From positions 1 through 64,000 of the forward strand of contig QPMI01000441.1 of the NCBI GenBank assembly GCA_004431415.1: a DNA stretch of 64,000 nucleotides, written 5' to 3'. Source of the stretch: Cyanophora paradoxa (lineage: Eukaryota; Glaucocystophyceae; Cyanophorales; Cyanophoraceae). Positions within the stretch are counted from its first letter, which is position 1, and each line of letters opens with the position of its first letter. The position numbers and the translations under genes are program-made. Below, piece after piece: positions 41,321 through 54,757 of this stretch. The notes below the pieces were generated by a model. The model was not told the DNA's origin. It ran no database searches and saw nothing but the letters and a program-made list of their open reading frames with translations.

Positions 41321-41729
41321 CACAAAAAGTGTGCATTGTCAAGCAGAGGAGCCACATATACAACACCACCATAACCCGCAATCACTGTGCAAACCCGCGG
41401 CTCGGAAACGCGCAACGAAGCCCATCCACGATAATTCACCAGAGCCAACAGATGTTATCTCAAACTGGCCGTCAGCTGCCATCTTTATATGGGCCCGGGG
41501 CCCAAGCGTTATTACGGATCGTGGCGTTAATGGGATGCCAGTGTCGTTGTTGGCCGATAGCTGCAGCCTCGCCAGAGGCTCTGAACTTTGCTCGAATCCA
41601 CCGCGGATCTATTAGCAAGGTCAGGACGGAATGTCGATGGCACTTGGCAAAACGCGCACCTCGACATAGAATTGACGGGGGAGATCGAAGCTCGATATTT
41701 CAATGTGAACGCTCTTTCCGGCAGGGGCC

Positions 41730-43770
41730 TCAAAGAACCTGGGCGCCAAATTGGATCGGATTGCTGACAATGATGGACCCGGTCAATAGATGTTCGCCGT
41801 ACCAGAACGTGGGTTGGAAATCTTCCAAAATTGCGTCTTGCAGCGACAGGCCATCCTCCACCCACCGCCAATTTGGCCGGGCAGAACAGGGCGGGTCGCG
41901 CGGGCATTCCGCTTCGAGAGGATAATCCATGAGCATCTTGCGTCCAGTGGGATGCGTGACCACTCGGTAACGCGCGTTAATCGTGACACCGGACATATCG
42001 CTGACGCTGTGCTGATGCCATTTGGTGCGGGAGACCGTCGCAGCGTCCACCACGAGGAAGTTGATAAACCTCGGCGACCGCCAAGCCGAAAAGTGGGTTT
42101 TAAAAGCGATGGGGAGCTTAGCCGCAGCATCTGCTGCACTCTCTATGACGACGCGATCTCTGTGCTCGCCTCCGTCTCGCAGAGCTGGCAGGCCAGTTCC
42201 GTAAATCCCTTCAAACTGTACGCGTGCAACAATAAGAGGTCGGACCCAGTGGACGCTGGATCGTCTAACTGGAAACGAATCTCGTAGCGCACAGTTATAG
42301 TCAAAGGGTAGTTCACAGAGCCCGAGAACAATATGCCAATTATCTCGAACTCGACTCTCGAGGCGTTCCACCCGTTCTCGATTTTGCTATATATATGGCG
42401 AAGGAAATCTTAACGAGTCAGTACCAGAGCGAGCGCAACATTGGAGCACAAAGTAAATGCGTCCGCACATTCTGGAGAGCTGTGAGTTCTCTCCCATCGT
42501 TATGTTCGTCCACTCCGTCGAACTCGGCAGCCAGCAAGTGTGAATTCGATCGACTTTGTGATGCGCAAGCTCGCAGTAGCGCCTCCGGATGGGACACGTC
42601 GGAAATTGAGCTGGAACCCTGTTGTCGAACGACGAGACGTTTAGCTCTCCGAAATACCCGGGGAGCACATTGGTCCCCAAGAAGTCGCCGCTGTCGGCCG
42701 CGGGCTTTGCCAGTTCGTCCGCTGCGTCAGATTGCTGGGCCACGCCGTTTGACGAAACGCGCCAGAAGAAATCACTGTAGAATCCAAACTCCAAGGCCGG
42801 CGTGGAAGGGCCAAGAGACATGAAGGACGGAGAGTCAGCCGCGAGCACAGTCGAGGCTGCGGGCGACTGCCGAGAGCCAGCTGCAACGAAAGCTCGGCAC
42901 TCGTAGGCTGTGAATGGGCTCAGGTTCACAAGACTAAATCTTGCCAGTGCAAGTTTTGGAAGTACTCCCTCGAATCGTTTCCCGCAAATTTGTAGCGCCT
43001 TCCGGGTCGGGCTGGTGCTGTCGCGCAGGAAGGGCTCCCCCGAAAAGCCAATATAATCAGTCATGTTGACGGCCAGCACGGAGCTGCCTTGCGGGTTGCA
43101 CTCGATCACTGCTGTTTCCGGAGCTGCGTCCCAGATGCGGGTGCTGTAAACGAAGGCTGTGGCGGTGGTGGCCGACGTGCGAACGAGCTGAAGAAGAGGC
43201 GCGGCAGGGTCCCATTCCACGGCGTCGACACCTGAGACCGGGCGCGTTGCAAAGTTCGCCGCGCTCGCCGAGGTGTACTTTTCACACAGCGTCTGCACAT
43301 TAGACGAGGCGTTGTTGTTTCCGTAAGTGCTTTCGAGCTCGCTGTTGCTGAACGTCCGACTGACGCGCGAACACGCCTCAGCAAGCAACGAGTCACGTGT
43401 AAGGTCGATCACGCGGATGGCGAAGTCTCCGTTTGGCTGCCTGTAGCGGATCGCCATGTAGTCGCTGAAGAAACGCGAGTTATTAAAATAAAATGGAAAA
43501 TAAGCGAGAATATTCTCACCCATTGTCGCTAGGAATCGGCACTGCTGGCAAGATATTGGTGCCGGACTCGTCGACGAAAGTCTCATCGACAGGGACCGTG
43601 CGAACGTTCTCGCTGGACTGAACTTGCGCGCCCTTTTCCAGATCGTACATGTTGAGCTCCGTTTGCGATTGCCACACAGCGATAAACCGTCCTGCCAATC
43701 GCGCGGTTTAGTGCAATTGCAACTGATCAGCGCGCGCGAGCTCGAGGCGCAAGAAAATGGCAAGGACGGA
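41730..43770 (-). CDS. Beta-rich, FN3-like and CUB-like exons of the giant protein
   Basis: A long minus-strand exon (about 43535 to 42390) reads MAIRYRQPNGDFAIRVIDL, later LVNLSPFTAYECRAFVAAG, a typical fibronectin-III strand F pattern, and FLGTNVLPGYFGELNVSS. The next exon (42330-41730) has SVNYPLTITVRYEIRFQLDD and a beta-sandwich character. Many Asn-x-Ser/Thr sites are present. It links the propeller part to the CUB modules. Domain calls here are tentative. Confidence 0.4.
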
Positions 43771-44119
43771 TGGCGCTCGCACCGTTTTTGGAGGTTCTGG
43801 GAGCGTACAATCCGAACTTGAGCTTTAAACCCTTTGAATCCAAAGATGTTGTTTCATCTGCAGCTGGTGTACTAGTGCTGCCAACGCTAGAGCTAACAAC
43901 TCTGGCGGCATCCCATACGGCATCCTTTGAACTGTATCCGATGGCCGAGACGGAATCCACAATCCACAGTGTCGAGCCGTTCGAGGACAAATAAACAGAG
44001 CAGTCCGCTGTGAGGTTAACGTTGCAGTCAGCTAGGGCTAGCTATATAGCTCTACATATTCTTTTGGAGAACGGATGAAGATCAATGACAGACGAGCTCA
44101 CCGTATGTAGATCTGAGAA

Positions 44120-45860
44120 GAATTATTACGATCGAATGTACGTAGAATTCGAATGAGCAATCGCATAATGTATTAAAGCAAACTCACCCCCCGCGAGCAT
44201 TTTTGATGACACGATGCTTTGAGTCAACGTAATCGAAAAACCTGCGCACGATTCGATATGAACGGCACAGTTTGAACAGCTTGAAAACAGCTTGAACGAA
44301 CTTATTTCCTTCGATGGTCGACTGCCTGCTTGTTGTTGGGTTGTCAAGAACGTTGTCGGGCGATGGAATGCCTGCGAGAATAAAATAATCAGCGGCTTTT
44401 ATAATTATGAGAGCAAACATTACGGCGGCGCGCCTGGCCGACAACCGTAATTTTAAAAGCGTTTCATTGCAATTGCGTGTGTGCGCGTCACTCACAGATC
44501 CACGACGAGAAGACTTTGGCTTTCCCAATAGAAGATGCGTCGGCAGGAGCGCATAGATTTGGCGAGATTGGCCCAGTGCGGCTCAGGGACCTTCAGGGCA
44601 CCTCGGATGCTCCACATATTTTGCTAGACGCGCGGACCCATGAGTAGCGCTTAGAACAGACAAAACTGCACGTGCTCAGCGACGAACCATGCCCGAAGCA
44701 AGGGCCGAACGCTGGGCTGAGAGAAGCACAACCGTCTCGATGTCCTCTGCGTATCCCCCTTGCACGGAGCTGCAAGAGCGATGCAGGCAAATATAAGCTT
44801 CGATTGGCTGGTTGGATCACTTGACCAGCTGCAGGAATTCGGCACCTGATCGTGAAAGAATTCTGACTGTCCGAGCCTTCCGACGCGAAGAGGTCGTAGT
44901 CGAAGTCGTTCCAGTCAAACTTTCTGTCAGACACAACGCCATATGAGCTGAAGCAGAAGAAGCAGAGGGACGCGTCTCTGTTAAATCCGGCGGCGTGTTG
45001 AATGTCTGGGGCGAAAGCCCAATCAAGAACTCGCGATCGAAAGCACAACAATAAATAAAAATGAACACCGTATGCATGAAAGTAAGCTTCCTTCTCGGAG
45101 CCGGTGGCAGAATTCTTTAGAACCTGCTGTAAATCAAAGACATTCCGTTTGTACGCTGTGCAGTCCTCCAATTCTCGACTTTCTCGATCTGGTATGTCTT
45201 TGACCGAAGTAGAAGTCCGAATGAAACAAGTTTCTTTCATCCTGAAAAAGTTGTCGCTAATGCTGGGCTTGAAAAGCTCCTTCCGCACTGCGTCCATATT
45301 TTCAAAGATCGACCAGGACTTATCACTGCTTGAGACTGGTAGCCCCTGAGGACACATAGATTAATGCAGGAAGCGCGCCGAGCTGTCAAGCGCGCACATT
45401 TTCGTCGAGGGTGTAGACAATGCCAGCCAATGCCGCGTATCCCTGGGGGGCCGATGGTCCAAGGTTATCGTGCACGAAAGCGATTGGCTGCGCACGTAGC
45501 GTTCGCGATCGATTCGGCAATGGGATTGGGAGGAGAAATGTAGGGAGGGCGAGGTAAACCTGATAGTGCTCCGAAGGATGTGGGAAGAAGTTTGCCTCGG
45601 GTGGCCGAATAGGTAGGTTATTGGGCACGACGTGGCAGCTTGCAAGCAGACCGTTGCAATTTCTGTTGTTCTGGGTGAGAAAAGGCTGTCTGTTCGCGTC
45701 GGCAGTTGTGCAATTCGGACAGATTCCGGTAGTTGCAAACGGATAGAAGTTCAGGTTTGTGCGGACAGTTAGCGTGTATTCGCTGCCGTACTTCGACTGA
45801 ATGAGAGGAACGCGAGTAGCAGTCGACACCTGATACGTGAACTCGGTATCCCACGGCAGC
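44120..45860 (-). CDS. Unassigned exons between propeller and FN3-like parts
   Basis: Open minus-strand stretches: 45829-45386 (YGSEYTLTVRTNLNFYPF, several Cys pairs such as CPNCTT), 45357-45080 (SWSIFENMDAVRKELFKP, FDLQQVLKNSATGSEKEAYF) and 44360-44190 (FVQAVFKLFKLCRSYRIV). They are flanked by plausible splice signals and lie in line with the other exons, but I recognise no domain. Confidence 0.35.
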
Positions 45861-45899
45861 GTTTCCGGCCCCCTACGCCAGGTCCTGCAATCGACCGCG

Positions 45900-48800
45900 A
45901 AGTCAAAGCGCAGCGTAATTTAAAAAAGATATGAATGGCGCTTGCCATGTATTTCTCGTTTGTAGAAGAGCCGGATGCTCGCATTTGTCGTTCCCAGAGT
46001 TGCTGTTCGTCAGCAGGCTCCCTCCGGTGGCGGACAGAGCCAAGAGCCCGCCGCTCAGCGGGTGCTCGCCGAGCCCTGGGAATGAAGAAGCCCCGGCATC
46101 AGCGACCTGTCTCGAGACGTACGACGGAGCCGCTGGTTTCAAAACTGACGCACAGCGGAAGCCCAGGCTGGGGTTGTTGCAGTCGGGGCACAGGTCAGAG
46201 GCAAACTCCGTCGCCGGGCGACCTCCCGGCTGCCTGCCGAGCGTGTGCTGCATAGAGACCAGCTGTGATCCAGAAATAATTTGCGTGGGTTGCATGAGGT
46301 TACGCAGATCTTGCTTGTCAACGTCCCAAACGGCGGTCTTTGCTTGTCCGACAAGAATAAAGTGGCACGACAAATTTTTTGTCAGGAAAATGCCACTGTT
46401 CGGTCCAAGCAAATCACCCTTTGACGCATCGGCATTCAAGTACTCCAGCGTTTCATCGTTGAGCGTGGTGAGCGTGCTGCCAAGATCGCCGTCGTACAAA
46501 GTCATGCCCTGTCCGAGTTCGATTGCAATTGGATCTGGAGTCAGCTGCAGCGATCGGGAATGCACATCAAGCTCTAAGTGCTCAAACATGTACTCACTTT
46601 TAGTAGGACGCGTGCGGAGCCGTATTCCCTCGCGTTTGCTGCTGCTAGCTTCATGCGGGCAAAATTGCCGCTTTTGTCTGCAAACAAAATCTGACGGTCG
46701 TCCTTTTGAAGAACAACCGTCCGGATTGCACTGGTAAGTGCTTTGACCTGGATCTACGCAAAATAAAAAACCATGAACGGCGACGTCGATCAAATACCGC
46801 GGTGAGGACCATCCATCGAGGAAAATGGTGAGGACATGTATGCACGCGCACCGCTTGCGTATCAAGAGGAATGTCCGCCAGGTTACGGATCTCATTGATT
46901 GCGGCATCCCCCTGATCGTTGCCAACCACTACAAGGCTTCCAGAACGCTCCCCGAGCAAAGCAATCTGAGAGCAACACTCGTTGCATCGCGCCAACCCCT
47001 GTTCTATCGGTAATGGACGGAGAACGAGCAGCGGCGCACCACACGGCGGCGACGGAGGAGGTCGAGTGGTGAGCCCGTGTAGGCGCTTCCGCATCCTGCG
47101 CGCAAGCTCATCAGAGAGCTCAAGAGAGCGTACACCACGAAGGGCTCAGCTTACCAAGCTCAGTGACAGGCCAGTATTCAAAGGGGTCCTCTGCACGAAG
47201 TGGGACGAACACAAGCTGCTGCCGCACGCAGGAGGCCGAATTCGATGGGCTGTTACGGAGAACGAGGGCGCCCAGCCCCGTCATGAACCGGTTGTTTTCC
47301 TGCGCGTAGCATCTATCAGATGGCTATTTTTAGAGCAGAACGTGCACATTCAATTAACGTCAGCCCTCCAAAAAATGTAGTGGAGAACGTTGCAATCAAC
47401 GTCGGCCCTTAAAATAACCGATACGCACAGTGCCTTCCGTCTGCTTGTAGAACGTAATGTCCACTAAGGCAAGGTCGGGGTCGCGAGCATTTTGAGGTGC
47501 GCTGTCGGAATCCGTGAACAGCGGATTTTTAAACTTCGAGAACTGCTTGGGTAAAGGCCGGCCACTCTGTCGCTCCCACACTGTAAGAGTCGCCAGGTTA
47601 CCGTCTGTTCCGCCCGCATCTCCGATTGTGATTATGCGCATCCCCTCGTTGACAGTCGAGCCGTCTGAGGCGTTGCGTTGCACAATCGCGTTCGTGTACG
47701 TCCCTGGAAGAATCGCAGCAGGTAAATGCACTTTGAAGAGTAGATTCCACGCGTATGGTGCGCTCGCCCTGCCGCCGATGTATTCCACCTCGCGTCCATC
47801 CTGCCGCAGAATGCCGACGAGCATTGAGCAGTCTTGCGCTGCGAGCAGATCCTGCGTCCCGAAGGCGAGGAACTGCGGCCCGCGGGGGTCGTAGAAGACC
47901 TCGAGCGCTGTGGTGTTTGCGAAGAAGGTTGTAATCAAGTCGATCTTCGCTTGCATGGTAACGCTGCGGGAAGCAAACTCTTCGATGGGGGCGAGCCAGA
48001 AGGCGCCTTCGCCGCCTGCGACAAGATACTCTTTGCCCGAACTCTTGCACGTCTTGGGAGAGAACGCAAAGCCCGCAGGGTACGGGTAATCCGCGCTCAG
48101 GCGGGAAATCGCGAACAGATCGGGGCCGAGATCGAAAGTTTCGTAGTTTGTTGGGTAGAACTCGCACAGGTCGGGACTGCTAGGAAGGTATCCTGCGCGC
48201 GGTAGCATGAGCTTAAGCTTGAAGCATGCATAAATACGCATGTGATTTTGACATCCTCGAAACATACCGGGGTAAGGCGTGGAAGGATCTACGCTGCTGA
48301 GGGTGAGGGGCCCGATAAACATGCGGATCGCCACGCGAGGCAGAGCGCTGCGCGAGGCCCAGTCGGAGCAGTCGTAGCAACCAAAAATTTCGGCGATTTT
48401 AAGTCGCTGCTGCTCCGTGTACTGATCCGCATCTTCCCAGCCTGCAACAGAAGAGCAGAAGCTCAAGATGAGCTACAGGAAACGAGTTTCTAGGGAGCGC
48501 ACCCTTCCATCCGGCGGTCGACTCGCCGACGAGTGCGGCGGTGAACCCTCTGCCGACGAAGACGTCGTGGACGTCGAGGAGGTAGTTTGAAGGGCTGCTT
48601 TGTTTTTCAAGGCAGCCACGCTTCCGAGACGCCGCTTGCTCCTTTGTGTACAAAACCAGAATGCCCGTCGTCGAAGGCAGGCATCCAATGGGAGCCCCGT
48701 AGTCGTACTCAACGCCTCGGTACTGGTGGTTCGGATTAGGTGTAGGCGTGGGCGATGGTGACGGCGGAGTCGTTGGTGCCGCTGTAACTGGCTCGGGCCC

Positions 48801-49290
48801 GGCTTCGGTCTCGCAGAGGAGGGGCTCGTGCCCAAGCCGCCTAACATGCGCAGCGTCGTCAGCAGCCTAGCATGTGCACATGCTGCCTGACTGGCGCACC
48901 GGACATGAACTATGAGGTCGCCGAAGTCGTCGACGAACACGCGAGTCGCGCCGAGGTAGAAAGCCCAGAAGCTCGTCTTGTTGACGCCAGACAAAAGAGT
49001 GTCCTTGATCGAGTACTCGATTTGCTGGTCTCCGTTCATGATGTGCGCAAGGAGCTTGGCCTGCGCAAGGAGAGGGGAATGCGCCGGGTGATTTTCAGCG
49101 ATCGAAACGTTTTAGGGGCTAGCGATATCGATTGTGCACCTGGTAAACTTCGGTTAGAGGGCTGTCGCCCTCTGTCGGAGCGACAATACCGATAGCTGCC
49201 ATCACAGTGAAGTTGCCGTTCGGAGACGATGCGACAAATGTCTGCAGAGATATGCATATGCGAGGCGTTAGCAGGTGCTGGTTTGGCTGA
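45900..49290 (-). CDS. Beta-propeller-like exons with Pro/Thr linker
   Basis: Minus strand. About 49240-49150 reads TFVASSPNGNFTVMAAIGIV; about 49050-48890 reads FWAFYLGATRVFVDDFGDLIV; a linker TAAPTTPPSPSPTPTPNPN lies at about 48780; about 48460-47400 is a long part with GEGAFWLAPIEEFA and FYDPRGPQFLAFG; about 46390-46330 reads HFILVGQAKTAVWDVDKQDL, a WD/YVTN-like blade. These follow the coiled-coil part exactly where bacterial-type STAND proteins carry a WD-repeat propeller. The stretch from 47395 to 46930 is the least clear. Confidence 0.45.
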
Positions 49291-49299
49291 TCCTGACTC

Positions 49300-50778
49300 A
49301 TGGCTTAGAGCTGTTGAATAGGAATCTTAGCTTGCCTTCTATCATATGGGGGCTGCGCATGCTTCATGCTCGAATGGGCATGCAGGTGCGACCGCGGACC
49401 TGAAAGTCGGAGAAGGTTTCTTGCTCAGCAAAGTCGGATATCGATTGCGATGGCGGCGTGGCTTCGGAGGAGGCGAGTGCTCGGCCTCGAGCTCGGCGGC
49501 GACGCGCAGAAATGGAGGATCCGGTAGCGAGGAACTCGCTGTTCGAAGCCTCGAGGACCTTTCGCAGCGTGCGCTCGGCGTCGGCGAGGACTGCTGGTGA
49601 ACCGAAGGCGCCGTTCATCGCCTCGATCGCGTAGAGCATGGCCTGCTCCGGGCTCGAACTGATCGCGGAGAGCGACGCCGCAATGCTGCGCACACAATTG
49701 CAAGCCGGTGCACAATCGCGTTAACGCGCTGTTCCTTTACATTTAATTTGGCGCACAGCGCTTGAAAAAGCGCAAGCACACCTTGTTCGAACCAGCGCGA
49801 CGGCTAGGGCGGCTTCAGTTGCCGCCTTCGCCTGAACAGCTGCATCCTTGGATTTCAAGGCATCTTCTTTTGCGGCAAGCGCTTCCTCTGCAGATGCCAG
49901 TGCTAACGCTTGGGCCGACAGTGCTTGTCCTTGCGCCACCAAAGCTTCGTCTCTGCTCTGAGTAGCATTGATTCTTGCAGCTTCCGCTAGGAGCTTTTGC
50001 GCCTCAGCAGCCTGCGCATGATCGAATAAATTAAAAAGGCAGCGCCGCTTACTTTTAGATGCTATCCGGACATTACGCACGTTTTTCTGCATTTCTGCCT
50101 CGCGCTGTGCCGAAGTTGCAGCGTCAGAAGCGTTTCTGGCCTTGTCGCGCTCTATTTCCGCTTGAATTGCCGCGTTTTGAGCGAGCTTCTCTTGAGCTTT
50201 AGCATTTGCCTCTTGCGCTCTAGCATTCTGTGTGCACGTGGATCCTGGTCAGCAAACGGGCCGGTCCACCTGGGTATAACATTAAAGCAGTAAGCAAGCT
50301 TGAAACAGACCTGTTCTTGCTTCAAAGCCTCGGCTTCTGATACCAATGCTTTGTCTCTCTGCACGAGTGCGTCTGCTTTTGCTGCGGCAGCGAGCGCCTC
50401 CTGCTGCCTCGCCTCTGTAGCAGACTTCTCCGCTGCAGCCTCAGCCTGTTTGGCTTGCTGCGGCCACGGCCATCGGCGGGCAATTGCAAAAGCAGCGCGG
50501 CCGGGGGTCATCATCGCGTACCGCTTCGGCTTCTCGTGCGTTGGTCGCCTCCTGTTCGGCACGCCGGCTTGATTCCTCTGCCTGAGCCTGTCGCTGGAGA
50601 GAGATAACTGCGGTTTCGCACTCGTTATTTCAGAGGCATCACACGCTGGCCATAGACAGCCGGCCTCGACGAGACACGCACCGAGCATGATGAACGCGAC
50701 GATGGTCAACGCGACCATAACTGCAGCGGCGAGCCGCGGCCCGCATTCAGCGCGTGAACGGTTCTGAACTTCACGCAT
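49300..50778 (-). CDS. Transmembrane plus coiled-coil protein part, propeller-adjacent
   Basis: Possible start at 50778: MREVQNRSRAECGPR followed by a hydrophobic segment LAAAVMVALTIVAFIMLGAC (residues about 16-35). Then several exons of Ala/Glu/Gln-rich coiled coil (QAQAEESSRRAEQEATNARE; EALAAAAKADALVQRDKALV; ASAEEALAAKEDALKSKDAA). The last exon has AISSSPEQAMLYAIEAMNGA, which resembles the helix pair found before the WD propeller in bacterial STAND-type and related proteins (DPELALLLALEA type). So the order is TM, coiled coil, helix pair, propeller. The start Met could also be internal if this belongs to the TIR gene upstream. Confidence 0.5.
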
Positions 50779-50852
50779 TGATTATTCCGAGCGTACTCAT
50801 TGCGATGACAGTTGCGATTGCTGCTACCTTCCTCTTCTGGCGCATGGCAGCG

Positions 50853-53800
50853 TTAATGGAGTGCTTGACGAGCACCTGTCCGTGCAAGCCGAGTGAGCTT
50901 CAGCAGAGCACGCCCATGGCGGTCGCGGCATAAGTCATTCTCACGCACAATGTGCTCTGGAGTAGGCTCGAGCGAACGTTGTGCCGACGTCTTGACGGAT
51001 GCTTGCCGCTTGAGCTGAGTGTTGTCCGGATCCTCCGTCTGCTGAGGCTCTGTGTCCAATTTCTTGTTCTTCTTCGAACCCTTGTCGGATTTGACGATCT
51101 TGACCGAAAGGAAATTCTCGACTAGCGAATCGGAGTGGTGGTCCGGATCCACGATTTTGTACTGTGGTGCAGATCACGCCAAAAGCACTCGTGCTTGACA
51201 GCGGTCGCGCATCTCACGCACGTTTTTGACGCCGAAAATGCTTTGGAACACACTGAAAGGGGTGCGGGCGGCCTTAACGATGTGACCTGTCTCCTCCAGC
51301 CACTTTGCCCGAGTTTAAAAAATTAAATACTCGAGGGGGAAAAAAGAGTCAGAGAAGATACCTTCCGGCCCTCCTGGAGCGCGAATCCATGCAGCAGGAA
51401 TGCTTCTGCCTTTTTGCGCTTCTCCTTGTGGATCTGTTGTTCATGATCAGGCACGGGTGTGACAGATTGATATTAATATTAAATTTGCGCTGCAGCTGGG
51501 TCTCAGGTGACCTTGTCAATGTGTACCGCCCTCGGGTCCGGCCACCTTACAGAGACGTCGAATCCAAGTGCTGGGGACATCCCCGTCAAACCGGAAGCTC
51601 GCGCCCAGCAGGCGCGATCGCGTTCTTGAACTGACCCTCTTTGTACTTGTCGGCGCGCAGCGAGAGCTGCGTGTGCAGACGCGCCTTTTCCGCGTCGAAC
51701 TGGCGGCGCGCGATCTCATGCGCGAGATTTGTGGGAAACTCCGTTGAGATCTCGTGTGCGCACCCGGATGGCTTCTTCGAGCTCGCGAAGCGACTCCTTG
51801 AACAATGGGTCTTTTTCAGCTGCCTCCGCAATTTCGTCGGGCTTTACGCCAATCAGCTCCGGGAATGTCACTTTTTGCCTGAAGACAGATCATGATCATG
51901 ACCAGCGTTAGCGGCATGAGGACGGAAATCGAAACAAGAAGTGAAAGGGCGGCGCATACCAAGAATTGATTGCGTTGAGGCACATACGCTGCCGCCTGTA
52001 GTGTGCGCGCCACATTCGTGTCAGCACATACTCTAGTCAAAGGTCGCAATTGCAAGTAACGCAAGCGCCGGCGCCATATACATCACCTGTTGAAGCTGCG
52101 TTCCTTCTCGGTGCACGGGCCTCTGAGCGCGAGGTGGTGCTCCTCAACGGGAGTCACCTCGACGACAACAATACGCTTCTGGTTCGCGAGTGCGTAATCG
52201 AACTCTGCGGCCGATTGCGAGCGGTGACGGCTCATGATCAGCTAGCGCTTCTTGCAATTGAAAATTGAAGGGAGCTCGAGGGCCGGGGAGCGAATGCGCA
52301 CCGTCGATACTGCGCACCCAATCCGATTCAAATTCCACGAGAGGTTGGTGACGCGACGTGCATAAATGTAATCAGTGGGTAATAAACGGCTTATACATGG
52401 GCGATGTACAGTCTTCCAATACTGGTTCCGAAGACTATAGGCGCACCAGTATGTTGACTGAATCCAGTCAGGGGTGAGAATGACGAGAATGACAGACGCG
52501 CCCTTGATGCCCGCGGCGATGGCCTTCCCCCTGTGCCGCAGCGTGTGATCATGAGCGATGAACTGCTCAAGCTTAAGAGGGGCGTCTACAGCAGCGCACC
52601 ATTGAACACCCTTGAGGATTCCTGCGCATGTGTCTTACAGCGTCATGCAAAGGTGCAGATACGCAGAGATCTTATCGTATACGTAAGGCCCCGCACCGTT
52701 GTCGCCAGCAATGTCGAGCCAGTATGAGATCTTCCTGTCCTCCAGAATCTTGCAGAGCGTTTTCATCTCTAGGCGTGCTTGCGCGGTCAGAAGAGTCGAG
52801 CGCTGATAAGCGAATGCAGGTCGCACCGTCCGTGTTCTTCCTGCTCATCGATCAGGCCACCCCGATTAGAACGGAATCATTCAGCGGGGCGCCGGCCATA
52901 TGCATATGTATTGCAAGCGAATTCGAAGGCTTCAAAACCAATAGCTTATTGGTTGGCGGACCTTCGATACGAAATCATTACCTGCACGCAAGCGAAAAGC
53001 GTATAAGTTCACGTCCCGATATATATGAGGAGAAACGAAGACAACGTTGACACACGTCCAGAGCCTTGATGGGAGTTTTCGCGTCTGGCTCAACAACTGC
53101 CCCATGCGCAGTGCAGAAAGGTGTTCAAGTGATTGCGAGAGATACGGATACATATATACATATATATGTATCCAGGGAAGTGCCACGGTGCGCGAAGGAG
53201 CGTTTAACGTCTATGGCTAACGCACCGGAACTGCCTTCGGGGCGAATGATGGTTGACAGCTCGGAGACGCCGGTCACCAGCCCGTCCCCTGCTGTGAGTC
53301 AGGACCAAAGCCGATCAAGGCCTAGGAAGAGCCGGCGCAGCGTACCCTGGAAGCTCGAGACGTGTATCTCACTGTGAGAGGCGAGGAGCCGAAGGGCCTC
53401 GTCTACCTGCGCGGCGTCCGCTCCCGCGGCCTTGGCCTCTCGGGCCAAAGCCGCAGCGGGCTTGGCGTTCGTGCTGATGCAGGCGATGCGCCGCTCGAGC
53501 CAGTGCGCGTGGGCCAGCTCCGTTGCGCACATCCTGCGCAGCCGGGGGCGGGGGCGCCGCGCGCGTCACCGAGTTGGCCGCAACCGAACTCGAAACGTGG
53601 CGATCAAGCCCTCAAAAACGAGCAAACGGGCTCACTTTGACTTGAACCACTCTGCGGAAGGAGACGAGAATCAATTTAATTTTTACTCCAAGCAAACGAC
53701 AAAGCTAAAGAATATGCGGTGCCGCGTGCACTCGCGTATATATACATACCGACAGAGGCGAGGACGACAAAACACTCAGAGCCCTCGATCCCGGCCGACA

Positions 53801-54757
53801 GGCGGCGGCGATGCATGATGTTCTGGAAAGTGGCCTCCCCTTGAAGCTCGTAGAGGCACTGTGAACGACTTGCTAAGCGTGCGTGCATCGAGCCTGCTCC
53901 GATTGTAGTGGCGCACCTTGAGCCCCTGCTGCTCAATGGCGCTGACCAGGGTCTTCGCATTGAGGTTGTCTGCCCCCCGAGCAAAGCTGACATACCTGCG
54001 CGCGCGAAAATAAAAAATTCAATTACTAATCGCGGAGATGGAATGTTCGAGTTCGCATTGCAATATTAATTGAGCACGAGCGCACGCGTCATAGTACAGG
54101 ACGGAGCCTTGGGAAGGCTCCGGGAGCGGGGCGCTGCTGTAATCGCGCACGTCGTCGGAGACGAATATCGTTCCGGGTTCTGCGCATGTGGGCGGAAGTG
54201 GCCATGGGTCAGGATTGGATAGGTCCAGGGCCGGGACGACTGCCAAGGGCCCTCGAAGACTTGCAATTGTGCGCGCATGCGCGCACCTCCGGCCTCGACA
54301 CCGCCGGGGACGAGAGTGATGTTGCGTGGGTGTGCGCCCGCAGCAGGGTTCGCGGTTGCGAGCTGAGACTGGCCCCCGTCGCGGTCGGGCATGACAACGT
54401 CAACGTGCACCTGCGCATGCGGAAGTGACGCAGATAGTTCAGTATCGCAGTGATAAGTAAGAATTTCGAAGGCGTTTTTTGGCGGCGCCGCGTTGACTGG
54501 TTGACTGGTGCGCGTGCGGCAAGAGACAATGAACGCACCTGGACGTCGTTCTGGTCGACCCGTATGGCATCTTTTGGCCATGGGGCCTTCGCTGGGATGA
54601 GGGCGGGCGCGCTTGGTGCTGGCAATGGCGGGCCGGCCGCGTTCGCCGAGAGAGAGACTATGCGCGAGTCTCTCGCCGGGGACGCAGCTCTCGCGCGTGT
54701 GAATTTCTGGTACTCGCTGCGCGGGGAGGCCATCTGGTCTGGGCCTGTAGCAGTGTT
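50853..54757 (-). CDS. TIR-like multi-exon protein
   Basis: Minus-strand exons: about 54390-54290 (VHVDVVMPDRDGGQSQL), about 54235-54080 (VPALDLSNPDPWPLPP to SQGSVLYYDACA), 53995-53870 (YVSFARGADNLNAKTLVSAI, EQQGLKVRHYNRSRLDARTL), about 53525-53340 (MCATELAHAHWLERRIACIS), about 52800-52640 (MKTLCKILEDRKISYWLDIA), about 52230-52095 (FDYALANQKRIVVVEVTP), 51885-51770 (FPELIGVKPDEIAEAAEK), about 51695-51590 (FDAEKARLHTQLSLRADKYK) and a basic last part to 50853 (HHSDSLVENFLSVKIVKSDK). The paired pattern of an N-terminal strand, a helix for dividing agents (LVSAIEQQGL; LCKILEDRKI) and the later strand RIVVVEV fits TIR-like domains, perhaps two. The 5' end is not resolved. The gene may continue into the TM/coiled-coil exons. 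Confidence 0.42.
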
